Assembly: GCF_000178475.1 (NCBI RefSeq)
Contig: NZ_ADNY01000046.1
Location: 1-31,913 of the forward strand
Reading direction: 5' to 3'
Source: Lactobacillus amylolyticus DSM 11664
GTDB taxonomy: Bacteria; Bacillota; Bacilli; Lactobacillales; Lactobacillaceae
Length of the DNA: 31,913 bases
Part shown: positions 24,731 to 31,913 of the stretch, one piece after another
Layout: each line of letters begins with the position of its first letter
Numbering within the stretch: the stretch's first letter is position 1
Translations under genes and position numbers: made by a program
The notes under the pieces: generated by a model
Seen by the model: the letters and a program-made list of their open reading frames with translations, nothing else
What the model was told of the DNA's origin: nothing
The model's database searches: none

Positions 24731-26980
24731 ATGTCAAAATACGTTGAAATGACTCATGATCAGGTAATTGATGCCTGCAAAAAATATATGAACGATGAGC
24801 AAATTGCTTTTGTCGAAAAAGCTTACGAATTTGCCAATAAAGCTCATGCTGGTCAAAAGCGAGCTTCAGGCCAACCGTATATCATGCACCCAACGCAAGT
24901 TGCTGGTACTTTGGCAGCATTGGGCCTTGATCCGGATACGATTGCCGCAGGATTTTTGCATGATACTGTCGAAGACACTCCCGTAACTAACGATGACATT
25001 AAAAAAGAGTTTGGCGAAGATGTTGCCTTTATCGTTGATGGAGTAACCAAGCTGAACAAGTATCAATACAAGTCTCACCAAGAATTTTTAGCTGAAAATC
25101 ACCGGAAGATGCTGATTGCTATGGCTAAGGATTTGCGGGTCATCATGGTCAAATTAGCCGATCGACTTCACAATATGCATACTTTGCAGCATTTGCGTCC
25201 TGATAAGCAACGCCGGATTGCCTCAGAAACGATGGATATTTATGCACCACTTGCTGACCGTCTTGGTATCGGAACGATCAAGTGGGAATTGGAAGATATG
25301 TCCTTCCACTATTTGAATCCGGAAGCCTATTACCGAATCGTTAACTTAGTGGCTGTTAAGCGGAGCGAACGGGAAAAGTATATTTCTGATGCGATCTCAG
25401 TTTTGAAAAAGACGCTGGACAACTTAGGCATCAAGTACGAAATTTATGGTCGACCAAAGCATATTTACTCTATCTATAAGAAGATGGTCAATAAGCATAA
25501 GGATTTTGATGAAATCTACGATTTATTGGCAGTTAGAGTAATCGTTAAAACAGTACGTGATTGTTATGCCGTTTTAGGGGCAGTTCATACGGAATGGAAG
25601 CCAATGCCAGGACGGTTTAAGGATTATATTGCCGTTCCAAAGGTCAATGGTTACCAATCTTTGCACACGACTATTATTGGGCCTGGCGGGCGGCCACTTG
25701 AGATTCAGATCAGAACTCAACAAATGCATGAAGTTGCTGAATACGGTGTTGCGGCTCACTGGGCATACAAACGCGGCAACTTTAGTGGTGTTCAAGAAAC
25801 GTCCTCTGGCGATAAGCTTGACATGTTTCGCGAAATTTTGGAATTAAAAGACGAAACCAAAGATGCCGATGAATTCATGAAGAGCGTGAAGAGCGATATT
25901 TTCTCTGATCGCGTTTATGTTTTCACACCAAAAGGAGAAGTATATGAATTGCCTAAAGGTTCAGTTACTTTGGACTTTGCTTATGCAATTCACACCCAAG
26001 TTGGTAGTCATGCGGTCGGTGCTAAAGTAAACAACAAGCTGGTGCCGCTAGATTATAAGCTTAAAAATGGTGACGTGATTGACATTATGACGCAATCCAA
26101 CGCGACTCCTTCACGCGACTGGGTTGATATGGTTAAAACTTCACGTGCTCGCAACAAGATTCGTCGCTACTTCAGATCACAGGATCGTGAAAACAGCATT
26201 GAACATGGTAAGCAGGAAGTTGCTGATTTATTGCGAGAAAATGGTTTGAATGCCAAAGAATTCATGGATAAAGAGCATATTGAGAAGATTCTCGATCACT
26301 TTAACTACCATGATGCTGACGAGCTTTTTGCTGCAATTGGCTTTGGCGATCAGTCAGCAATGGGCGTTTACAACCGTTTGACCGAAGACATCAGACGAAA
26401 AGACCAACAAGAAAAGCAGAAGAAGCGGGAAGAGGCCATTCTTAACGCGGGTCAGCAATCAGTTGATAATACGCAAAAGGCGAAAAAGAAGAACGGCAAC
26501 TCTTCAGTCATGAAAATCAAGCACAAGAATGGCGTCATGATTCAAGGCGTCAGCGATTTGATGCTTCATTTGGCTAAATGCTGCAACCCTGTTCCTGGGG
26601 ATAAAATTATCGGTTATGTTACTAAAGGCCGCGGAGTAACTATTCACAGAAGCGACTGCCGGAACATAACCAAAGAGGCTCAGCAGCAAGGACGGTTAAT
26701 CGACGTTGAATGGGAGAATGTTGAAGAAAATTCTGCTCAAGCATTTAATGCCAATATTGAAGTCTTTGGCTACAATCGCGGCAACTTGCTAAGCGATGTC
26801 GTTAACAAATTGAATTCATTGACTAAGAACATCAACAATATTTCTGGTAAGGTCAATGATGAAAATATCGCTCATATTTATGTCACCGTTTCTGTTTCCA
26901 ACAGTGAACAATTGAATGATATTTTAAGCAAACTGCGTGATATTCCAGATGTATATGAAACAAAGAGGTCAGATAATTAG
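24731..26980 (+). CDS. rel: Bifunctional (p)ppGpp synthetase/hydrolase
   Basis: Stringent-response enzyme that makes (p)ppGpp from ATP and GTP/GDP on starved ribosomes and also degrades it. The 749 aa hold, in order, the HD hydrolase domain with His53 (YIMHP) and His77-Asp78 (HDTVEDT), the synthetase domain (YSIYKKM, GRFKDYIAVPKVNGYQSLHTT, EIQIRTQQMHEVAEYGVAAHW), the TGS domain (VYVFTPKGEVYELPKGSVTLDFAYAIHT), a helical part with a conserved Cys-Cys pair (KCCNPVPGD near 616-624), and the C-terminal ACT/RRM domain. The hydrolase residues are intact, so it should be bifunctional. GAAGGGAATG lies upstream of the ATG. dtd begins at the very next base after the stop. Confidence 0.98.
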   Translation: MSKYVEMTHDQVIDACKKYMNDEQIAFVEKAYEFANKAHAGQKRASGQPYIMHPTQVAGTLAALGLDPDTIAAGFLHDTVEDTPVTNDDIKKEFGEDVAFIVDGVTKLNKYQYKSHQEFLAENHRKMLIAMAKDLRVIMVKLADRLHNMHTLQHLRPDKQRRIASETMDIYAPLADRLGIGTIKWELEDMSFHYLNPEAYYRIVNLVAVKRSEREKYISDAISVLKKTLDNLGIKYEIYGRPKHIYSIYKKMVNKHKDFDEIYDLLAVRVIVKTVRDCYAVLGAVHTEWKPMPGRFKDYIAVPKVNGYQSLHTTIIGPGGRPLEIQIRTQQMHEVAEYGVAAHWAYKRGNFSGVQETSSGDKLDMFREILELKDETKDADEFMKSVKSDIFSDRVYVFTPKGEVYELPKGSVTLDFAYAIHTQVGSHAVGAKVNNKLVPLDYKLKNGDVIDIMTQSNATPSRDWVDMVKTSRARNKIRRYFRSQDRENSIEHGKQEVADLLRENGLNAKEFMDKEHIEKILDHFNYHDADELFAAIGFGDQSAMGVYNRLTEDIRRKDQQEKQKKREEAILNAGQQSVDNTQKAKKKNGNSSVMKIKHKNGVMIQGVSDLMLHLAKCCNPVPGDKIIGYVTKGRGVTIHRSDCRNITKEAQQQGRLIDVEWENVEENSAQAFNANIEVFGYNRGNLLSDVVNKLNSLTKNINNISGKVNDENIAHIYVTVSVSNSEQLNDILSKLRDIPDVYETKRSDN

Positions 26981-27418
26981 ATGCGTGTTGTAATCCAAAG
27001 AGTCAATCATGCTCAAGTTGATATAACCGGCAAGACAGTTGGCAAAATTCAAAAAGGTTTTCTTTTATTAGTTGGCTTAAGAAACGGTGATGAATTGCCC
27101 GTTGTCAAAAAAGCCGCTGACAAAATTGCCAAAATGAGAATTTTTGAGGATGAGAATGGCAAAACCAACTTATCTTTGAAAGATGTTGGCGGAGAAATCT
27201 TGAGCGTCAGCCAGTTTACTTTGTTAGCTAATACCAAAAAGGGCAATCGTCCAAGCTTTGTTGATGCAATGCGTCCGCCAAAGTCTAAGGAATTGTGGGA
27301 AGATTTTAACAAAGAACTAGAAAATGATGGCTTTCATGTTGAAACCGGCGAATTTGGAGCAGACATGCAAGTTAGTTTAGAAAATGATGGTCCTTTTACC
27401 ATTGTTCTTGATCTTTAA
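26981..27418 (+). CDS. dtd: D-aminoacyl-tRNA deacylase
   Basis: Removes D-amino acids wrongly attached to tRNA (D-Tyr and others), and in known members also Gly from tRNA-Ala. At 145 aa it is full length. The signature [17 protein letters not shown] carries the active-site Thr of the family (SQFTL) near residue 78-81, and the N-terminus [13 protein letters not shown] is typical. The C-terminal [17 protein letters not shown] closes the fold. Its ATG is immediately after the rel stop codon with no spacer; its RBS (AAAGAGGT) is inside rel, so translation is probably coupled to rel. The rel-dtd order is common in Firmicutes. Confidence 0.97.
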   Translation: MRVVIQRVNHAQVDITGKTVGKIQKGFLLLVGLRNGDELPVVKKAADKIAKMRIFEDENGKTNLSLKDVGGEILSVSQFTLLANTKKGNRPSFVDAMRPPKSKELWEDFNKELENDGFHVETGEFGADMQVSLENDGPFTIVLDL

Positions 27419-27430
27419 TAATTGACGAAT

Positions 27431-27469
27431 AAAAATCAGTTCATTAATTTGAACTGATTTTTTATTTTT
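27431..27469 (+). terminator. Terminator of rel-dtd
   Basis: AAAATCAGTTCA paired with TGAACTGATTTT around a 6-base loop, then TTTATTTTT. It begins 13 bases after the dtd stop codon. Confidence 0.88.
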
Positions 27470-27511
27470 CGGTAAAATCCCGTTTTTTACGAATATATAA
27501 GTGGGGAGAAA

Positions 27512-28445
27512 ATTCCTTACATTGATAAGAAAGTTGAACCATATGCAAGAACAAAAATGGTTTGGGCTTACCGAGGATAAGGTATTTGGCTGGGTGATGT
27601 AAAACAAAGCGTTTTGCAAATATCTTCTGCAGATTATTTTGCCAGAGATAAAGATTGAAAGTATTGACTGGCTTGAGAAGCAGAAAGAACTTAATGACTA
27701 TCATCGCAAGCAAAAAGGCGTTAGGTTGGATATTTTAGTTAAAGACGAGGATCAGCGACTATATGATGTTGAGATGCAGATTGCGAATAATCATGACATT
27801 GGCTCGAGAATGCGATACTAAAAATTGAATAGTGAATACAGTTTAGGCAAAGGAAAGACTTATCATGATTTGAAAGAAGCATACATCATTTTCTTATGTC
27901 CTTTTGATCCTGAAGGAGATGGCCTTTTAAAATATTTGGCCCATACTTATTTGAACCAAAATCGGGCAAAAAGGTTGAACGACGGAGCGCAAAAAGTTAT
28001 TATTAATTCAAAAAGTTCATTTAAAGGGGTTAGTCCAGATTTGCAAGGACTAGCTAGGTTAATGAACGATGAGCTGGTAAAGCTAAATCGTCATTTTGAT
28101 TATGCTCAAAATAAAATCAAAGAAATAAATCGAGATCCGGAAAAGAGGTCGATTATTATGGAATACGAGACAAAGATGCTCGAACGCGAACGGGATGCAG
28201 AAGAAGCTGGTATGAAGCGTGGTATGCAGCGAGACATTGAACGTGGCATGTAGCAAGGTATTGAACAAGGTATGGGCAAGGGCTTAAATCAAGGCCTTAC
28301 CCAGGGCACAGTCGAAGCAATCAAAAATGACATAAAAAGCTACCGTAAGTTTGGTATTTCAGATGAGCAAATTTTAGAAGAATTGATTACCAACTTTGCC
28401 GACCAGATTCCTGTCGAAAAATTAAAACGATTGATGAAAGATTAA
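27512..28445 (+). pseudogene. Rpn/PD-(D/E)XK nuclease-family transposase-like pseudogene
   Basis: Broken member of the Rpn (recombination-promoting nuclease, putative transposase) family. The recognised order is LTEDKVFGWVM, then KGVRLDILVKDEDQRLYDVEMQI, whose D...ExQ is the PD-(D/E)XK core, and a C-terminal basic coiled region with QGIEQGMGKGLNQGL-type repeats. A frame shift near 27560 separates an N-terminal piece in another frame (KKVEPYARTKMVWA) from the core. In the core frame stops lie at TAA 27600-27602, TAA 27819-27821 (a Gln codon by context) and TAG 28251-28253 (also likely Gln). The frame then runs to its own TAA at 28443-28445. The 5' end is uncertain; GGGGAG at 27503-27508 may be the old RBS and ATT the decayed start. 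Confidence 0.85.
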
Positions 28446-28464
28446 ACTAAATCGCTTACATTGA

Positions 28465-28493
28465 TTGACTTTAAGACCTAAAAACAATAAACT
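28465..28493 (+). promoter_or_regulatory. Promoter of hisS-aspS
   Basis: -35 TTGACT, 17-base spacer, -10 TAAACT, about 20 bases before the T-box stem I. Confidence 0.5.
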
Positions 28494-28514
28494 AAAAAGG
28501 AATTATCGATGACA

Positions 28515-28702
28515 AAGATTGAGGATTAGCATGATCTATTTAAGAGACTGTTCGTATTGGTGCGAGAACAGATAGATCTTAATCTGTGACCCTTTTAGCA
28601 GATAATGGTTCGTTTCGCGAGCGTTAACCGCAGCAAGCAAAAGGTGGTACCGTGCTAATCTGAAGCGCCCATGATTAAATTCAAGGACGCTTTTTATTTT
28701 TT
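28515..28702 (+). promoter_or_regulatory. T-box riboswitch of hisS-aspS, probably aspartate-type
   Basis: Leader with stem I (GATCTAT paired with ATAGATC, CTGTTC with GAACAG), the AAGAGA bulge and GGTGCGAG distal loop, and the T-box motif AAAGGTGGTACCGTG at 28640-28654, ahead of a terminator. The 3' strand of the specifier loop, between ATAGATC and the lower helix (GAGG with CCTT), reads TTAATCTGTGAC. The best specifier is GAC (Asp); no His codon (CAC or CAT) lies there. UGGU in the T-box pairs with an A or, by wobble, G discriminator, fitting tRNA-Asp (G) but not tRNA-His (C). Known lactobacillus hisS-aspS leaders are of Asp type. Folding was by eye. Confidence 0.8.
28663..28702 (+). terminator. 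Regulated terminator of the hisS-aspS T-box
   Basis: AAGCG-CC paired with GG-CGCTT (one mismatch) around a 14-base loop, followed by TTTATTTTTT. Confidence 0.8.
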
Positions 28703-28727
28703 GTCAAATATAAAAAAGGATGATTAA

Positions 28728-30014
28728 ATGAGAGTTCAAAGACCAAAAGGTACAGTCGATATTTTGCCTGGCACCTCGGATTCATGGGAAAAGGTAGAAC
28801 AGACTGCAAGCAACTTCTTCAAACGCGCAAATTATCGAGAAATTAGAACTCCAATGTTCGAAAACTATGAAGTATTTGCACGTTCAAGTGGTGAAAGTTC
28901 TGATATTGTTGAAAAGGAAATGTACGATTTCGACGACAAGGGTGGACGTCATATTGCCCTTCGTCCTGAAGGTACAGCTGGCGTGGTTCGTGCTTATGTT
29001 GAAAATAAGCTTTATGGACCGGAAATCGTTAAGCCATTTAATGTTTTCTACATTGATCCAACTTTTAGATATGAGAGACCACAAGCTGGTCGTCAACGTG
29101 AATTCCATCAAATTGGTGTTGAAAGCTTTGGTTCAAGCAGTCCACTTGCTGATGTTGAGACAATTATGATGGGTCATGATTTGTTAGCTGAATTAGGTGT
29201 TAAAAATTACGAATTACATATCAATTCTTTAGGTAATGCAGCTGTTCGTAAAGCATACCATGACGCCCTGGTTGACTACTTCACACCACTAAAAGATCAA
29301 CTTTCTGAAGATTCACAAAGACGTTTAAGCATGAATCCACTTAGAATTTTGGACTCAAAGGCTGAAGAAGATCAAAAATTCTTGCCAGATGCACCGAAAA
29401 TTCGTGAATTTCTCGATGATGATGCCAAGAAGAATTTTGAAACTATCACTAATACGCTTACCCAATTAGGAATTGACTATGTAATCGATGATGATCTGGT
29501 TCGCGGACTTGATTACTACACTGGCGTTATTTTCGAATTTATGGTTGCTGACAAGAAATTATGGGAATCAGCAACTACCATTCTCGGTGGTGGACGCTAT
29601 GATCACCTTGTTGAAGAATTCGGCGGTCCTGCAACTCCTGCTGTTGGTTTTGGTATCGGTGAAGAAAGACTGATGCTTGTTTTGAAAGAACAAAATCCTG
29701 CTTTGTTTGAGGATAATGGCATTGATTTCTTTATTACCAATATTGGTGAAGGTACTGAAATGAAAACGGTCGAAATTGCACGCTTACTTAGAAAGCAAGG
29801 CTTCAAGACTCAATATGATGTAGATCAAAAGAAATTGAAGCAACAATTTAGAAAAGCCAATCGTGTTCATGCCAAATACGTTATTACCTTAGGTGCTAAG
29901 GAGCTTGAAAATGGTACCTTAAACATCAAACGTTTGGCTGACGGAAAGACGATTGATCTTAGTCTTGATGATTTAAATGATATGCAAACTGTAATGGAAA
30001 AATTGAAGGACTAA
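28728..30014 (+). CDS. hisS: Histidyl-tRNA synthetase
   Basis: Class II aminoacyl-tRNA synthetase charging tRNA-His. At 428 aa it is full length. It starts [14 protein letters not shown], motif 1 lies near 40-58 ([14 protein letters not shown]), motif 2 is [17 protein letters not shown] near 108-124, the histidine-binding block is [10 protein letters not shown], and motif 3 GFGIGEERL is near 308. The C-terminal anticodon-binding domain begins near 330. RBS AAAAAGGATG lies just upstream. aspS starts four bases after its stop, so both synthetases share the T-box leader. Confidence 0.98.
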   Translation: MRVQRPKGTVDILPGTSDSWEKVEQTASNFFKRANYREIRTPMFENYEVFARSSGESSDIVEKEMYDFDDKGGRHIALRPEGTAGVVRAYVENKLYGPEIVKPFNVFYIDPTFRYERPQAGRQREFHQIGVESFGSSSPLADVETIMMGHDLLAELGVKNYELHINSLGNAAVRKAYHDALVDYFTPLKDQLSEDSQRRLSMNPLRILDSKAEEDQKFLPDAPKIREFLDDDAKKNFETITNTLTQLGIDYVIDDDLVRGLDYYTGVIFEFMVADKKLWESATTILGGGRYDHLVEEFGGPATPAVGFGIGEERLMLVLKEQNPALFEDNGIDFFITNIGEGTEMKTVEIARLLRKQGFKTQYDVDQKKLKQQFRKANRVHAKYVITLGAKELENGTLNIKRLADGKTIDLSLDDLNDMQTVMEKLKD

Positions 30015-30017
30015 AAA

Positions 30018-31874
30018 ATGGAACATATGGACAAAAGAACAGATTATTGTGGCAATATTACGACCAAATATGAAGGCCAAGAAGTAACTTTGTATGGTTG
30101 GGTACAACGCGTACGTAACCTTGGGAATTTGGTATTTATTGACTTGCGTGACCGTGAAGGCATCGTGCAAATCGTTGTTAACAAGGATTCCGGTAAGGAA
30201 TTGATGGATATTGCTGACAGCTTGGGCAATGAATATTGTATTGAAGTTAAGGGCAAAGTTGTAAAGCGTTCTGACGTCAACCCTGATATGAAGACCGGTG
30301 AAGTTGAAGTTTACGCAACTGAAATCGATATTTTGAACAAATCAAAGGTTCCACCATTTGAAATCAAAGATGATATCAATGCTGCCGAACAAACTCGTTT
30401 GAAGTACCGTTATCTTGATCTTCGTCGTCCAACTTTGCAAAGAGCAATTATTTTGCGTGCCAAGATTTTGAAGGCGGTTCATGAATTCTTTGACGAGAAT
30501 GGCTTCATCGACATTGAAACCCCAATCTTGGGTAAGTCATCCCCAGAAGGTGCTCGTGACTACTTGGTACCTTCAAGAATTTACCCAGGTTCTTTCTACG
30601 CTTTGCCACAATCACCACAATTGTTCAAACAACTTTTGATGGGTGCCGGCTTCGACAAGTATTACCAGCTTGCACGTTGTTTTCGTGACGAAGACTTGCG
30701 TGGTGACCGTCAACCAGAATTTACGCAAATTGATATGGAAACCTCCTTTCTTGATGAAAAGGGTGTTGAAGACTATACTGAAGGCCTTTTGAAGAAAGTA
30801 ATGAAGGATGTTATGGGTATCGACCTTAAGACTCCTATTAAGAGAATTACTTGGACTGAATCAATGAACAAATATGGTTGCGACAAGCCAGATACTCGTT
30901 ACGAAATGTTCATCCACGATTTGAGTCCAATCTTTAAGGATTCAGACTTCAAAGTCTTCTCTGGTGCAATTGCTGATGGCGGCTATGTAAAGGGTCTTGC
31001 CGTTAAGAATGGTGCTAAGGCATATTCACGTAAGAAGATTGATGAAAAAGCTGACTACATCAAGCGTTACCACGCAAAAGGTCTTGCTTGGGTTAAATAT
31101 GAAGATGGTGAATTTTCAGGTCCTGTAGCTCGTTTCTTGACTGATGAAAACAAAGAAGCTTTGAAGAAAGAATTCGGTCTTGAAGGCGGAGAATTGGTTG
31201 TCTTTGTTGCTGACAAGTGGAAGGTATGTTGTGATGCCTTGAACCACTTACGTCGCGAATTTGCTCATGAAACTGACATTATTCCTAAAGGCGTGTTTGA
31301 CTTTGTTTGGGTTGTTGACTGGCCATTGTTTGAATACGATGAAGGTCTTGGCCGCTGGATCGCAGCTCACCACCCATTCACTATGCCAGATGATGAAGGA
31401 ATTAAATTATTAGATACTGACCCACACAAGGCCCACGCTCGTTCATACGATATTGTTATGAATGGTGACGAAATGGGTGGTGGATCAATCCGTATTCACA
31501 AGCGTTCAATCCAAGAAAAGATGTTTAAGGCTTTGGGCTTCACTAAGAGGAGAGCTTACGAACAATTTGGCTACTTGATGGATGCTTTGGACATGGGCTT
31601 CCCACCTCACGCAGGTTTGGCTATTGGTTTGGATCGTTTCGCTATGATGCTTGCTCAAAAGGACAACATTCGTGACGTTACCGCATTCCCTAAGAATGCA
31701 TCAGCATCAGAACCAATGATGCACGCTCCAGCTCCTGTTACTGATCAACAGCTTGAGGACATCGGTATTCAAGTTGATCCATCATTTGAAAAGAGCGTTA
31801 AGGAAACTGAAGCTCGTCTTGAAAAGATGGCTCAAGAAGACGCTGATCAAAATTCTACTTGGGATGAAGATTAG
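30018..31874 (+). CDS. aspS: Aspartyl-tRNA synthetase
   Basis: Class II synthetase charging tRNA-Asp. At 618 aa it is the long bacterial type. The N-terminal OB-fold anticodon domain ([22 protein letters not shown] near 28-49) is followed by motif 1 ([20 protein letters not shown]), motif 2 ([20 protein letters not shown] near 216-235), the bacterial GAD insertion at about 290-420, and motif 3 ([14 protein letters not shown] near 535-548). ATG 30018 has AAGGA seven bases upstream; an ATG at 30027 is possible but poorly spaced. Whether it also charges tRNA-Asn (non-discriminating) cannot be judged. After it, 39 bases of spacer run to the window end with no terminator visible. Confidence 0.97.
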   Translation: MEHMDKRTDYCGNITTKYEGQEVTLYGWVQRVRNLGNLVFIDLRDREGIVQIVVNKDSGKELMDIADSLGNEYCIEVKGKVVKRSDVNPDMKTGEVEVYATEIDILNKSKVPPFEIKDDINAAEQTRLKYRYLDLRRPTLQRAIILRAKILKAVHEFFDENGFIDIETPILGKSSPEGARDYLVPSRIYPGSFYALPQSPQLFKQLLMGAGFDKYYQLARCFRDEDLRGDRQPEFTQIDMETSFLDEKGVEDYTEGLLKKVMKDVMGIDLKTPIKRITWTESMNKYGCDKPDTRYEMFIHDLSPIFKDSDFKVFSGAIADGGYVKGLAVKNGAKAYSRKKIDEKADYIKRYHAKGLAWVKYEDGEFSGPVARFLTDENKEALKKEFGLEGGELVVFVADKWKVCCDALNHLRREFAHETDIIPKGVFDFVWVVDWPLFEYDEGLGRWIAAHHPFTMPDDEGIKLLDTDPHKAHARSYDIVMNGDEMGGGSIRIHKRSIQEKMFKALGFTKRRAYEQFGYLMDALDMGFPPHAGLAIGLDRFAMMLAQKDNIRDVTAFPKNASASEPMMHAPAPVTDQQLEDIGIQVDPSFEKSVKETEARLEKMAQEDADQNSTWDED

Positions 31875-31913
31875 TTTTAACCTTAAAAGAATGCAAAGAA
31901 ACAGCTTAAAATG

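Noticed and set aside
27512..28445. Complete insertion sequence around the Rpn-type gene
   Set aside because: No flanking inverted repeats or target duplications were seen at either end; it is bounded by a terminator and the hisS promoter.

Overview
The window looks like chromosome from a Lactobacillus of the acidophilus/helveticus group. The supporting signs are an AT-rich low-GC Firmicute composition, GGAGG-type ribosome binding sites, two tRNA-sensing T-box leaders, a lactobacillus-length thymidylate synthase (319 aa), YSIRK-type signal peptides and LPxTG anchors. The many decayed gut-interaction genes (bile salt hydrolase, two surface adhesins, a P-type ATPase, an Rpn-type nuclease) next to intact housekeeping genes resemble dairy-adapted L. 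helveticus. The species call is inference.

Layout. 1-1.8 kb, minus strand: a PAP2 phosphatase, a bile salt hydrolase pseudogene with three lesions, and tRNA-Ser(CGA) with its own promoter and terminator. 1.9-5.0 kb: an amino acid permease, then thyA-folA (dTMP synthesis and folate recycling). 5.0-6.8 kb: a cation P-type ATPase remnant with one large deletion and five stops. 6.8-9.8 kb: a Met-type T-box controlling the methionine ABC transporter metQ-metN-metI. 9.8-12.7 kb: fumarase plus a fumarate reductase-like flavoprotein, a reductive malate-to-succinate branch. 13.0-14.5 kb: a decayed YSIRK/beta-helix adhesin. 14.6-16.4 kb: an LDH/MDH-family dehydrogenase carrying a malate dehydrogenase-type arginine, with an alpha/beta hydrolase. 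16.4-20.9 kb, minus strand: a 4.4-kb wreck of one (perhaps two fused) LPxTG adhesin genes. 21.2-22.6 kb: a ThrE-type exporter. 22.7-23.3 kb, minus strand: ybaK and an unlisted 30-aa membrane peptide. 23.4-27.4 kb: prmA, a small membrane protein, the bifunctional (p)ppGpp enzyme rel, and dtd. 27.5-28.4 kb: an Rpn/PD-(D/E)XK pseudogene. 28.5-31.9 kb: a T-box leader, probably Asp-specific, followed by hisS-aspS.

How the genes work together. Several intact genes deal with translation quality and amino acid supply (ybaK and dtd editing, hisS-aspS, prmA, rel, both T-boxes, the Met transporter and the permease). Fumarase, the flavoprotein and the MDH-like dehydrogenase could together run oxaloacetate to malate to fumarate to succinate as an NADH sink. 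Every gene called broken is a surface, bile, ion-transport or mobile-type function. I found no CRISPR array, prophage, complete insertion sequence or clearly undescribed defence system. The most noteworthy points are the clustered gene decay, the Arg-for-Gln change in the dehydrogenase, the Asp-type T-box ahead of hisS, and the 30-aa peptide.
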